Made by a program: the position numbers and the translations under genes. Below are positions 34,479 to 43,327 of a stretch of 64,000 nucleotides of DNA, piece after piece (the first letter of the stretch is position 1; the number at the start of each line of letters is the position of its first letter). The DNA lies in contig CAYTBN010000025.1 of the NCBI GenBank assembly GCA_964436045.1, forward strand, positions 1 through 64,000, written 5' to 3'. Under the pieces are notes generated by a model. It made no database searches. It saw only the letters and a list, made by a program, of their open reading frames with translations, and was not told the origin of the DNA. This stretch comes from CAYTBN01 sp964436045. Lineage in GTDB: Bacteria; Myxococcota_A; UBA796; UBA9615; CAYRNR01.

Positions 34479-35398
34479 GCCAGTACCTCTCGCACCCGTT
34501 CCGCCACCCGCGTCGGGCTCAGACCGTAGCGCTCCAGCAGGAACTCGTTGGGGGCCGACTCACCGAACTCGTCGTCGACCCCGATCCGCACCACCCGCGC
34601 CGGGGCGTGGGCCGACAGCACCTCAGCCACCAGCCCTCCCAGGCCCCCGATCACGCTGTGCTCCTCGGTGGTCACCACCGTGTCGAAGCCCGCCAGCTCC
34701 TCCACCAGCGCGGCCTCCTCCAGCGGCTTGATGCTGCCCAGGTGGATCACCGCCGCGTCGATCCCGTCGGCTGCCAGCCGCTCCGCCGCCGCCAGCGTCC
34801 GCGGGGTCTGCACTCCGGTCGAGATCAGCGCGATGTCCGAGCCTCCGCGCACCCGGACCGGCGCGCCCGGGACGAAGCGATATCCCGGGTCGAACACGGC
34901 GGGCGAGGGGTCCCGCGCCAGGCGCAGATAGACCGGCCCCTGGTACTCCATCGCCCAGCAAATCATCGCCCGGCACTCGTGCTCGTCCGCTGGCGCCAGC
35001 ACCGTCATCTCCGGCATCGCGCGGACGATGGCGAGATCCTGCACGTCCTGGTGGGACTTGCCGGTCACCCCGGTCAGCATTCCGGAGTAGGCCCCGGCGA
35101 TCTTCACGTTGGCCCGGGTCTGGGCCACCAGCATCCGCAGTGGATCCGCCGCGCGGTGGGTCAAGAAGACAGCGAACGAGGACACCCACGGCACGAAGCC
35201 CGTGTGGGCCATCCCGGCCGCCGCGCCCACCAGGTTCTGCTCGGCGATTCCCATCTCGATGAACCGATCGGGGCAGGCCGCGTCCACCATCGAAGCCATC
35301 GTCGAGTTGGCCAGGTCGCCGTCCAGCACCACCAGCCGCTCGTCGTCTTTCGCCAGCTCGATCAGTGTCTCGGCCCACACCACCCGCATGGCCTTCAT
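34475..35398 (-). CDS. Transketolase, C-terminal subunit (split enzyme)
   Basis: 307 residues from ATG 35398, which overlaps the N-subunit stop. It has the pyrimidine-binding domain with the cofactor-activating Glu in FIEMGIAEQNLVGAAAGMA (about residues 46-64), the helix GVTGKSHQDVQDLAI, and a C-terminal regulatory-fold domain (HLGSIKPLEEAALVEEL). It combines with the next-listed subunit to form one thiamine-diphosphate active site. Transketolases move a two-carbon ketol unit from a ketose to an aldose. Coupling to iolG and iolB points to an inositol-derived ketose substrate (inference). Confidence 0.92.
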   Translation of the reverse strand: MKAMRVVWAETLIELAKDDERLVVLDGDLANSTMASMVDAACPDRFIEMGIAEQNLVGAAAGMAHTGFVPWVSSFAVFLTHRAADPLRMLVAQTRANVKIAGAYSGMLTGVTGKSHQDVQDLAIVRAMPEMTVLAPADEHECRAMICWAMEYQGPVYLRLARDPSPAVFDPGYRFVPGAPVRVRGGSDIALISTGVQTPRTLAAAERLAADGIDAAVIHLGSIKPLEEAALVEELAGFDTVVTTEEHSVIGGLGGLVAEVLSAHAPARVVRIGVDDEFGESAPNEFLLERYGLSPTRVAERVREVLA

Positions 35399-36267
35399 CG
35401 CGGCATCCCCCCCTCGTCGATGCCCAGCTCGACCCTGGCCCGCTCCAGCTCGTCGTCGTTCGGGACGCGGGCGTGCCACAGGTAGTTGCCCTCGGTGAAC
35501 GACAGGCCGTGGCCCTTGGCTGTGTGGGCGATGATCGCCGTCGGGAGCTGACCGCCGGCCTCGGTCCGGGCGTCCTCGCAGGCGCCGATGAAGGCGTCGC
35601 TGTCGTGGCCGTCCACCTCCACGGGGTTCCAGCCGAACGCGGCGAACATCGCCGCCGGATCGAAGCCTGCCCAGGGATCCCGGCGGTCGCCCTTGCCGCC
35701 CGCGTCCGCGCCCTGCGGCCAGCCGTACTGCTGCAGTCCGTTGTAGTCGAGGATGGCGGTCAGATTGCCCAGGCCGTGGCGGCGGGCGGCGTGGGCAGCC
35801 TCCCAGATCATGCCCTCCTGGATCTCGCCGTCGCCGAGCATCACGAAGGTGTGCAATCCCAGGCCCCGGCGGCGAGCGGCCAGGGCGACGCCCATGCCGA
35901 ACGAGAGGCCCTGGCCTAGCGAACCGGTGGACGCCTCGACTCCGGGCAACCGGGTCATGTCCGGGTGGCCCTGCAGGCGCGAGTCGCCCTTGTCGAAGGT
36001 CGCGAGCTCTGCGACCGGGAGGTACCCGCGCAGGGCCAGCACCGTGTACAGGGCCACCGCCGAGTGCCCCTTGGACAGCACGAAGCGGTCCCGATCGTCC
36101 CAGTCCGGCTGCTCGGGTCGCACCCGCAGCACACGGAAGTACAGGGCGATCAGCATGTCCATCGCCGACAGCGGTCCGCCGATGTGGCCGGCGCCGCTGT
36201 CGTGCACGGTCTTCATCACCAGGTAGCGCCCGCGCCGGGCCAGCCGTTCCAGCTCCACGTCGCCCAT
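35395..36267 (-). CDS. Transketolase, N-terminal subunit (split enzyme)
   Basis: 290 residues. The start at 36267 follows GAGGGAGGAG, better placed than the in-frame ATG 18 bp upstream. The thiamine-diphosphate/Mg motif GDGEIQEGMIWEA with the downstream LDYNGLQ lies at about residues 143-175, and GHIGGPLSAMDML and KGHSAVALY are typical substrate/cofactor loops. With the C-subunit it makes a complete transketolase of about 600 residues. Split transketolases often serve specialised pathways (for example the sulfoquinovose transketolase route) rather than the central pentose pathway. Confidence 0.93.
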   Translation of the reverse strand: MGDVELERLARRGRYLVMKTVHDSGAGHIGGPLSAMDMLIALYFRVLRVRPEQPDWDDRDRFVLSKGHSAVALYTVLALRGYLPVAELATFDKGDSRLQGHPDMTRLPGVEASTGSLGQGLSFGMGVALAARRRGLGLHTFVMLGDGEIQEGMIWEAAHAARRHGLGNLTAILDYNGLQQYGWPQGADAGGKGDRRDPWAGFDPAAMFAAFGWNPVEVDGHDSDAFIGACEDARTEAGGQLPTAIIAHTAKGHGLSFTEGNYLWHARVPNDDELERARVELGIDEGGMPR

Positions 36268-36327
36268 GGACTCCTCCCTCGCCATGACGGCCTACACCCT
36301 ACACCGAACCGGGATAGAGTAGTGGCG

Positions 36328-37116
36328 ATGAGGACCTCCTCCACCGCCTGCCTCGCCCTGCTGCCGCTGCTCGTCGGCTGCACCGTCGTCGACGCTCCCG
36401 AGTCCCTCGAGGAGCTGGTGGTCTTCGGGTTCGAGCACTTCGACGACGAGGCGAGCTACCTCGAGGCGATGGGCGAGAATCTCTTCCCACGGATCGACGA
36501 GCACCTGGACGAGCTGGCCGAGGGTTATCACGTGGACCAGCTGGACGAGGGCCACCTGGCCGCCGCTGGCGTGGAGTCGCCGGACGTTGTCAGCATCATC
36601 GGCGCCCTGGGCGCGGCCCACTACACCCACGGCCGCGAGGGCGCGCTCTGTGGGGTGATCTACCCGGACAAGGGCGAGATCTTCGACAACTACCTGGCCT
36701 ACGACCTGGACGACGACGGCAACCTGGACTGCTTCCTGGCCGGCGAGTGCGACCGCTACGAGACCACCGTCGCCCAGACGGTCGTGGTACCGGTACTGGG
36801 CGAAGCCACCCAGACCGTGCGCCGGGATTTCCGCTGGATCCGCCCACGAGGCGCCGATCCCTTCGTGGTCGCCCGCTCCCTGGCCCCCGACCCCATCGAG
36901 TTCAACACGACCGTCATGGAGGTCGACCAGCAGTACGCCCTGGTGGTCATGGTCCCCCACGGCGACGGCACCCGGCGCGTCGAGACCTTCTGGGTCGAGG
37001 CCCGGGTGCTCGGCGTGGACGTCCCCGAGTACTTCGCCGTCACCACCGCCGTGGCCGAGAGGCAGGAACAGGCCGACCGCATCGACGAGTGGCTCGACGA
37101 CGGTGGGGGCTGCTAG
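36328..37116 (+). CDS. Lipoprotein, paralogue of the 49442 protein
   Basis: 262 residues. The signal ends LLPLLVGC, followed by DAPESLEELVVFGFEHFDDE. A TAGAGT box ends 7 nt before the ATG, so the mRNA may be leaderless. The mature part is an alpha/beta region with a Cys pair (CFLAGEC). It shares the N-terminal APE(S/E)L-x-x-L-x-x-x-x-F-x-x-F pattern, a central Cys-x4/5-Cys region and the overall length with the protein at 49442, so the two look like diverged paralogues. It sits on the opposite strand inside the inositol cluster and is probably unrelated to it. Function unknown. Confidence 0.8.
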   Translation: MRTSSTACLALLPLLVGCTVVDAPESLEELVVFGFEHFDDEASYLEAMGENLFPRIDEHLDELAEGYHVDQLDEGHLAAAGVESPDVVSIIGALGAAHYTHGREGALCGVIYPDKGEIFDNYLAYDLDDDGNLDCFLAGECDRYETTVAQTVVVPVLGEATQTVRRDFRWIRPRGADPFVVARSLAPDPIEFNTTVMEVDQQYALVVMVPHGDGTRRVETFWVEARVLGVDVPEYFAVTTAVAERQEQADRIDEWLDDGGGC

Positions 37117-37123
37117 TCGGGGG

Positions 37124-37993
37124 TCAGTCCAGCAGCTCGACCAGGTAGCGGCGATTGACCGCGGCGATCTCGGTGGGATCGAAGGCGGTGGTGTCCTGCT
37201 CGATCACGGCCCAGGTGTCGTCCCGGGCCGAGCGGAGCGCTTCTACCACCTGGGGGATCCGTGCCATGCCCTTGCCCAGGGGCGTGAAGATGAAGCGCCG
37301 CAGCGCGTCGGAGAATGACCAGCTCTCGGCATGCGCCCGTGCGAGCGCACGCCCGTCCACATCCTTGAGGTGGCAATAGGCGACCCGCTTGCCGAAGGCC
37401 CCGAGCATCTCGAGTGTGTCGCCGCCGCCGTAGGTCAGGTGGCCGCAGTCCAGGCACCACGATACGCGCTCGGGATCGGTCTGTTCGAGCAGGCGGGCGG
37501 TCTCCTCGGCGGTCTCCACGTAGGTTCCCACGTGGTTGTGGAACACCAGTGTCAGGCCCAGCTGGCGTACCCGCCCCCCCAGCTCGTCGAGGGAGCTGGT
37601 CAGGCTCTCCCACTGATCGTCGGGCAGGCCCAGGTCGGGGGTCACGTGGCCGGCGGCTGCCCAGCGACGCTGGTCTCCGCTGTCGGCCACCACCAGGTAC
37701 TTGCCGCCGATCTCCTTGAGGAAGTTGGCCTGTCCCAGCGCTTTGTGCAGCTCCTGGGAGCGGATCTCCGGATGGCGCAGCCCCAGCCCGATGAACGCGC
37801 CGAGCATCTTCAGCTTGCGCCGCGCCAGGTCCCGGCGCAGCAAGGGCGGATCGGCGGGCAGGCTGGACGACCACTCGGTGGCCTCGTAGCCGGCATCCCT
37901 CACCTCGTCGAGGATGCGGGGGTAGGAGACGTGGGGCCGGTAGTCCGGCACGTCTTCGTTGTTCCAGTTGATCGGGGATGTGGCGATCCGCAT
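37124..37993 (-). CDS. iolE: Inosose dehydratase
   Basis: 289 residues, normal for IolE. The TIM-barrel sugar-phosphate-isomerase-like fold begins MRIATSPINWNNEDVP, close to the family start, and includes VFHNHVGTYVET and WCLDCGHLTYGGGD with metal-ligand Glu/Asp/His residues. It dehydrates scyllo-inosose to 3D-trihydroxycyclohexane-1,2-dione, the IolD substrate. The ribosome site GAGGAGGGG lies upstream, 5 bp after the iolD stop. Confidence 0.92.
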   Translation of the reverse strand: MRIATSPINWNNEDVPDYRPHVSYPRILDEVRDAGYEATEWSSSLPADPPLLRRDLARRKLKMLGAFIGLGLRHPEIRSQELHKALGQANFLKEIGGKYLVVADSGDQRRWAAAGHVTPDLGLPDDQWESLTSSLDELGGRVRQLGLTLVFHNHVGTYVETAEETARLLEQTDPERVSWCLDCGHLTYGGGDTLEMLGAFGKRVAYCHLKDVDGRALARAHAESWSFSDALRRFIFTPLGKGMARIPQVVEALRSARDDTWAVIEQDTTAFDPTEIAAVNRRYLVELLD

Positions 37994-37998
37994 CGGCG

Positions 37999-39879
37999 CT
38001 AGCCCCTCCTCGGGAGCTTCTGGAGGGTGCCATCATACGCCTGCCGCGCCGCGTTCACCCGGGCCTGGCCGCTCACCTGCGCCACCGGCACGTCCCACCA
38101 GCCGCCGAAACCGGGCACCCGCTTGGCGGGGTTGGTCCGCACCACCACCACGGAGACCCCGTCGGTCCGCCGGGCCAGCTGCAACGCCTGCTGCAGCTCG
38201 TCGGCGTTTCGCGTCGCGAAGGCCGTGGCACCCATCGCCTCGGCGTGGGAGCGGAAGTCGACGGGCACCACCTCGCCGTCGGTGCGCCCGCTCGCGCCTT
38301 GCCGGAAGCGACGCTCGTTGTTGAACGACGGCGATCCGCAGGATTGCTGCAGCCCGTTGATGCTCTGGAAGCCGTCGTTGTCCACCACCACGATGGTCAG
38401 GGTCAGCCCCTCGGCCACCGCCGACACGATCTCCGAGTTCATCATCAGGTAGGAGCCGTCGCCGACCATCACCACCACGTCCCGGTCCGGCTCGGCCAGC
38501 TTGACCCCCAGCCCGGCGGCGATCTCGTAGCCCATGCACGAGTAGCCGTACTCCACGTGGTAGGCCCCCGGTCGGGTCGGCCGCCACAGCTTGAGCAGGT
38601 CGCCCGGCATGCTGCCCGCGGCGCAGATCATCACCGCCTCGCCGCCAAAGGCGTCGTTGACCAGTCCGATCACCGCGGACTGGGCGAGGTCGGCGGGATC
38701 GTCCACGAAGCGCAGATCGTCGACGGTTCGTTCCCAGAGAGCGTCGAGCGCGGCGATCTCCTCGCGGTAGGCCTCGGCCGTGCCGGCCCAGCCGGCCTCG
38801 GTGAGTCCCTTGTGCAGCGCTGCAAGGGTCACCTTGGCGTCTCCGAGCAGGGGAAGGGCGTCGAGCTTGTGGGCGTCGAAGGGCGCCACGTTGAGCCCCA
38901 CGAATCGGACGTCCGGGTTGGCGAACGCGGTGCGGGACGCGGTCACGAAGTCCCCCAGCCGCGTGCCCACGGCCAGCACGAGATCGGCGCGGGCTGCGAG
39001 GGCGTTGGCCGCCGAGCCCCCGTTGGCGCCGACGGGGCCCGCGTTCATCGGATGACCCCAGGGCAGAATTCCCTTGCCGGCCTGGGACTCGACGACGGGG
39101 ATCCCGAAGGTCGACGCCACCGCCCGCAGCTCCAGCGCCGCCTCGCTGTACAAGGCCCCGCCGCCGACGACCAGCACGGTGCGCCGCGCCTGCGACAGCC
39201 ATTCCACCGCCTGCGCCACCAGTGCGGGCTCCGGCTCCGGGCGCCTCACCCGCCAGGTCCGTTCGCGGAAGAAAGCCTCGGGCCAGTCGAAGGCCTCGGC
39301 CTGCACGTCCTCGGGCAGGCAGACCGTCACCGCGCCCGTGTCCGCCGGGTCGGTGAGCACCCGCATCGCCTCGGGTAGGGCCGACAGCAGCTGCTCCGGG
39401 CGCCAGATGCGGGTGAAGAACCGGGAGACGGGCCGGAACGCGTCGTTGGCGGTCACGTCGTGCTCGCCGGGGTGTTCCAGCTGCTGCAGAACGGGATCCG
39501 GGATCCGGTTGGCGAAGGTGTCCGAAGGGAGCAGCAACACGGGCAGCCGGTTGATGGTCGCGCCCGCGGCACCGGTGATCATGTTGGTGGAACCCGGGCC
39601 CACCGAGGCGGTGCAGGCGTGGGTCGCCAGCCGCATCCTGTGGCGGGCGAAGGCCGCGGCCGCGTGGACCGCCCCCTGCTCGTTCTGCGGCCGATAGGTG
39701 GGTAGCTCCAGGGAGTCGCCCAGCTCCTCGAGCGCCTGGCCCAGCCCGGCCACGTTGCCATGGCCGAAGATCCCCCACACGCCGGGAATCAGCCGCTGCC
39801 TCTGGCCATCGCGTTCGCTGTACTGACGCGCCAGGAAGGTCACCAACGCCTGGCCAACGGTCATCCGGATCGTGTTCAC
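37999..39879 (-). CDS. iolD: 3D-(3,5/4)-trihydroxycyclohexane-1,2-dione hydrolase
   Basis: 626 residues. A GTG start at 39879 is chosen because it follows GGAGG and gives VNTIRMTVGQAL, matching the family N-terminus; an ATG 33 bp upstream is less likely. Signatures are WGIFGHGNVAGLGQALEE (residues ~29-46), YRPQNEQGAVHAA with the cofactor Glu, and GDGSYLMMNSEIVSAVAEG with NDGFQSINGLQ for thiamine diphosphate/Mg. It opens the ring to 5-deoxy-glucuronate, which IolB then isomerises. It is the first gene of the minus-strand inositol set. Confidence 0.95.
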   Translation of the reverse strand: MNTIRMTVGQALVTFLARQYSERDGQRQRLIPGVWGIFGHGNVAGLGQALEELGDSLELPTYRPQNEQGAVHAAAAFARHRMRLATHACTASVGPGSTNMITGAAGATINRLPVLLLPSDTFANRIPDPVLQQLEHPGEHDVTANDAFRPVSRFFTRIWRPEQLLSALPEAMRVLTDPADTGAVTVCLPEDVQAEAFDWPEAFFRERTWRVRRPEPEPALVAQAVEWLSQARRTVLVVGGGALYSEAALELRAVASTFGIPVVESQAGKGILPWGHPMNAGPVGANGGSAANALAARADLVLAVGTRLGDFVTASRTAFANPDVRFVGLNVAPFDAHKLDALPLLGDAKVTLAALHKGLTEAGWAGTAEAYREEIAALDALWERTVDDLRFVDDPADLAQSAVIGLVNDAFGGEAVMICAAGSMPGDLLKLWRPTRPGAYHVEYGYSCMGYEIAAGLGVKLAEPDRDVVVMVGDGSYLMMNSEIVSAVAEGLTLTIVVVDNDGFQSINGLQQSCGSPSFNNERRFRQGASGRTDGEVVPVDFRSHAEAMGATAFATRNADELQQALQLARRTDGVSVVVVRTNPAKRVPGFGGWWDVPVAQVSGQARVNAARQAYDGTLQKLPRRG

Positions 39880-39955
39880 ACCACACCTCCCGCAGGGCCG
39901 GATCCGGGCCATGATATCGCCCGCTCCGCCGCCTGTCCCGCGGTAAGCTCGGGCG

Positions 39956-40117
39956 ATGGCCCCCTCCGGACAGGACCTGGTCGTGCACCACGTCGCGCTC
40001 GGCCTCTCCAACGGCTGCTTCTACCTGATGTTCGCCTACCTCACCTTTTGTGTGGTCGTCGCCAACGCGGTGGTGATCTCGGCCGGTTTGCTGCGGCCCG
40101 AGTGGTTCGTACGATGA
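39956..40117 (+). CDS. Small single-helix membrane protein
   Basis: 53 residues from ATG 39956. The sequence has one strong hydrophobic stretch (FYLMFAYLTFCVVVANAVVI, residues ~22-41) ending GLLRPEWFVR. Codons are G/C-ended as in neighbouring genes, which supports real coding. A TAAGCT box ends 6 nt before the ATG, so the mRNA could be leaderless. It is divergent from iolD and converges with the helicase gene. It might be a small transporter or respiratory accessory subunit, but nothing shows this. Confidence 0.5.
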   Translation: MAPSGQDLVVHHVALGLSNGCFYLMFAYLTFCVVVANAVVISAGLLRPEWFVR

Positions 40118-40129
40118 GGCGATCCCGGC

Positions 40130-42079
40130 TCACCAGGGATCGATGACGTCGTCGTCCCAGGGGTCGGCGTCGGCCTTGGCTCCCAGTTCGGTGTCGACCA
40201 GGTGGTCGGGGACACCCTCGAGGAAGTAGGCGGTGCCGCCGGGGCTGTGGCGGGCGCGGGTGCCACCGAAGAAGGTGGTTCGGCCGGCCACGCCCAGGGT
40301 GCGGGTCATGATCAGCTCGTCGCGGGCCCGGGTCATCGCCACGTAGAGGATGCGGCGCTCCTCTTCTTCGCCGTCCTCGTCGCCCAGGCTGCGGGTGTGG
40401 GGGTAGACTCCCGGCTCCGCCCGCAGCAGGTAGCAGACCGGCGCCTCCGTCCCCTTGGCGGAGTGCACGGTGATCAGGCTGACCACGTCCTGGTCGTCGG
40501 GGCGCTTGCGGACGCTGTCGTAGACCGGGTCCAGCGTGTAGGTCTCCAGGAAGCCGGACAGGGTGCGGTGGCGTTCGGCCAGCTTCTCCAGCAGCACGAA
40601 GTCCCGGCGTCTGCTCTCCCAGCGGTCCAGCTTCTGGCTCAGCAGCGGCTCGAGCACCACCGACGCCGCGCGCAGGGCATCGGTTGGCCGCTCCGCGCGC
40701 TCGGCCACACCCTGGAGCCCCGCGACGGCCAGCTCGTCCGGCCGCGGCCGTTCCCGCAGCAGGTCCAGCGCCCCGTCGGTGGTGGCACAGCGCCGGATCT
40801 CGCCGATCAACCGCGACGCCGTCACGTCGCCGATCCCGGGCCAGAGGGTCAGGTAGCGGGCCCAGGCCAGCTCGTCCTGGGGGCTCAGCGCGGCGCGCGC
40901 CAGCGAGAGCAGGTCCTTGACGTGGGCCGACTGCATCAGGCTGGTGCCGCCGATGAACACGTAAGGGACGTTGCGGGCAACCAGCTCCGCCTCCATCTCA
41001 CGGGCGCCCCAGGCGGTGCGGGTCAGGATCATGTGATCCGACCAGGGATTCCCCGCCTCGCGTCGCTCCAGCAGGTCTTCCGCGATCCAGCGGGCCTCGT
41101 GATAGGGGCTGTCGAAGTCCAGCAACCGCGGCGTGTCGCCCGGACCCCGGTGGGAGGACAGCTCCTTGCCGTACTTCAGCCGCGAGCGGGACAGGAGCCA
41201 GTTGGCCAGTTCGAGGATCCCGGCGGTGGATCGGTAGTTGCGGTCCAGCCGCAGCACGGACGCCCCTTCGACCCGCTCGGTGAACGCGTGTACGTTGCGG
41301 AAGTCGGCTCCGCGGAAGGCGTAGATGCTCTGGGCGTCGTCCCCCACGCAGAACAGCCGCGCCGGGTCCCGCAGACCGTCGAGGATCAGCCACTGCAGCG
41401 GGTTGGTGTCCTGCATCTCGTCCACCAGCACGTGGTCGAACAGCCCGCGGATGTGGTCCCGGGCCACCTCGTCGGAGTGCAGCCCGCGGGCGAAGCTGTG
41501 CAGGATGTCGTCGTAGTCCAGGTAGCGGCTGCGTTGCTTGCGGCCCTTGTAGCCCTGGAAGATGCTGCCGACCTGGTCCAGGGTGTCCCCATCCAGGTCG
41601 GTGTGGGCCTCGAGGTGATCGCGCAGCGGGCGGTTGGTGTTGCGGGCGTAGCTCAGCAGGCTGACCAGGTTGCCCGCCTGGGGAAACCGCTTGCGGTCGC
41701 CCTTGCCCACCACCTCGCCCCGCACGAGCCGCATCAGCGAGATCTGATCGTCCCGGTCGATGACCGTGGCCTGCTCGACGCCGAACACCCTGGGCATCCG
41801 GCGCATCATCCGCAGACAGAAGTGGTGGAAGGTGCCGGCGATCATTCCCCGCGCGTCGGCCCCGGACTGGTGGAGCCGGTGGGTCATCTCGCGGGCGGCG
41901 CGGCGGGTGAAGGTCAGCAGCAGGATCCGCTCGGCCGGAGCCCCGGTCCGCAGCAAGTGAGCCGCCCGGGCGACCACCGTGCGGGTCTTGCCGGTACCGG
42001 CGCCCGCCAGCACCAGCGCGTGGCTGCCGCCGTGTTCCGCCGCGGCCCGCTGCTGGGAATTGAGATCCTCGTCCGTCAT
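40130..42079 (-). CDS. UvrD/Rep-family (SF1A) DNA helicase
   Basis: 649 residues from ATG 42079. Motifs in order: Q-motif LNSQQRAAA at the N-terminus, Walker A LAGAGTGKTRT (~28-38), Walker B VDEMQDTNP (DExQ type), motif III GDDAQSIYAFRGAD, motif IV LDRNYRS, motif V TVHSAKGTEAP and motif VI LYVAMTRARDEL. It should unwind DNA 3' to 5' using ATP, in repair or replication restart. It is shorter than E. coli UvrD (720), mainly at the C-terminus. HSAKGTE replaces the usual HxxKGLE. Confidence 0.93.
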   Translation of the reverse strand: MTDEDLNSQQRAAAEHGGSHALVLAGAGTGKTRTVVARAAHLLRTGAPAERILLLTFTRRAAREMTHRLHQSGADARGMIAGTFHHFCLRMMRRMPRVFGVEQATVIDRDDQISLMRLVRGEVVGKGDRKRFPQAGNLVSLLSYARNTNRPLRDHLEAHTDLDGDTLDQVGSIFQGYKGRKQRSRYLDYDDILHSFARGLHSDEVARDHIRGLFDHVLVDEMQDTNPLQWLILDGLRDPARLFCVGDDAQSIYAFRGADFRNVHAFTERVEGASVLRLDRNYRSTAGILELANWLLSRSRLKYGKELSSHRGPGDTPRLLDFDSPYHEARWIAEDLLERREAGNPWSDHMILTRTAWGAREMEAELVARNVPYVFIGGTSLMQSAHVKDLLSLARAALSPQDELAWARYLTLWPGIGDVTASRLIGEIRRCATTDGALDLLRERPRPDELAVAGLQGVAERAERPTDALRAASVVLEPLLSQKLDRWESRRRDFVLLEKLAERHRTLSGFLETYTLDPVYDSVRKRPDDQDVVSLITVHSAKGTEAPVCYLLRAEPGVYPHTRSLGDEDGEEEERRILYVAMTRARDELIMTRTLGVAGRTTFFGGTRARHSPGGTAYFLEGVPDHLVDTELGAKADADPWDDDVIDPW

Positions 42080-42179
42080 GTTCCTGGTCCGACAGCCTAC
42101 CTCAAGCGCCGCCCTCGATCCGGGTCCGGGAGACTCGATCGTCGAAGGCTGGTAGGCTGGCCCGGATCCGAGGGGTCCG

Positions 42180-43187
42180 ATGCTCGACCTGGACCGCATC
42201 CGCCGCATCCGCCTGTCCGGAAACCCGTGGTTCCAGAAGGCCGTCGCGACCTTCCTGCTGGTCCCCAACTACTACACGCCGCCCTTCGTGCGGATCCGTC
42301 TCGAGGGCGAGGATCGGCTGCCGGACGGCCCGGTCATCTTCGCGATGAACCACACCGATCGCTACAACTACTGGCCCCTGCAGTTCGCACTGTGGCGGCG
42401 GCTGGGGCGATTCACGGCGGCGTGGGTCAAGGGGAAGTACTACGAGCACCCGCTGATGGGGCTGTTCATGGAGCTGGTCAACAGCATCCCCACCGTGTCC
42501 CGGGGGTACATCATCACCCGCGACTTCCGCGGCGCGCTGGGGCGGCGGCCCACCAACGAGGAGTACGCCGCCGCCCGCTCGTGGGTCGACGGCCAGGCGG
42601 CGCGGCTGGGCGGCGATCCCATCGAGGCGCCCACCGGGGAGCTGCCCGGCGAGATCCTGGAGCAGCCCCGCTCGATCCTCGGCCGCGAGTTCGATCCGGC
42701 GCGCGAGAGTTACGCCGACGCGGTCAACGCCCTGTTCCAGGAGATGATGCGCCGCTTCGTCGAGCTCAACGCCGAGGCCACCTCCCTGGGCCTGGACACC
42801 ATCATCTTCCCCCAGGGCACCCGCTCGCTCCGCCTGTCCCGCGGCCGCATCGGCATCTCCCAGGTCGCGCTGGCGCAGGAGCGCACCATCGTGCCGGTGG
42901 GTTGCAGCGGCTGCGACAAGCTCTATTCCGGGGCCTCCCCCTGGGCCCGCGGCGGCACGGTCACCTACCGCTTCGGCGAGCCGATGACCCACACCGACCT
43001 GAAGCGGTTCCACACCGCCGCCACCTACGAACCCTTCACCCCGGCCGCCGAGTCGGCCCACCGAGAGACCTTCCAGGCGCTGGCGGATCACCTGATGGAT
43101 CGCATCGACGAGCTCGTGGACGAGCCCTACCGCTTCAGCGACGACCAGCGAAGCGAGGGTGTCGAAGGCAGCTCGCGGTTCGTCTGA
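42180..43187 (+). CDS. PlsC-like 1-acyl-glycerol-3-phosphate acyltransferase homologue with altered HX4D motif
   Basis: 335 residues, preceded by GAGGGG. The acyltransferase block I reads NHTDRYN (His58, Asn63), so the catalytic HX4D is HX4N. Block III is FPQGTRS (210-216), near the usual FPEGTRS. VPVGCSGCDKLY corresponds to block IV. An extra ~60-residue segment separates blocks II and III. If active, it would move an acyl group onto a glycerol-phosphate or similar acceptor. With Asn for Asp, activity or specificity may differ. It precedes the radical SAM and carbamoyltransferase genes on the same strand. Confidence 0.85.
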   Translation: MLDLDRIRRIRLSGNPWFQKAVATFLLVPNYYTPPFVRIRLEGEDRLPDGPVIFAMNHTDRYNYWPLQFALWRRLGRFTAAWVKGKYYEHPLMGLFMELVNSIPTVSRGYIITRDFRGALGRRPTNEEYAAARSWVDGQAARLGGDPIEAPTGELPGEILEQPRSILGREFDPARESYADAVNALFQEMMRRFVELNAEATSLGLDTIIFPQGTRSLRLSRGRIGISQVALAQERTIVPVGCSGCDKLYSGASPWARGGTVTYRFGEPMTHTDLKRFHTAATYEPFTPAAESAHRETFQALADHLMDRIDELVDEPYRFSDDQRSEGVEGSSRFV

Positions 43188-43298
43188 CCATCCTGCGGGC
43201 CATCTCGGCGCCCTCCGACGGGGATCGGCTAGCGCCGGACTACGGCCGCCGGAGTGGCGAGCTGTCGCTGACCTGGCTCGCAGTCGGTGTCCCGCGAC

Positions 43299-43327
43299 TT
43301 GGCACCCCCCCCGGGCCGCTTCATAAT
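43299..43327 (+). promoter_or_regulatory. Leaderless sigma-70-type promoter of the radical SAM gene
   Basis: TTGGCA (43299-43304), a 17-bp spacer, and CATAAT (43322-43327) form a strong promoter. Only 6 nt separate the -10 box from the ATG at 43334, so transcription should begin at or next to the start codon. No ribosome site is present. Confidence 0.8.
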
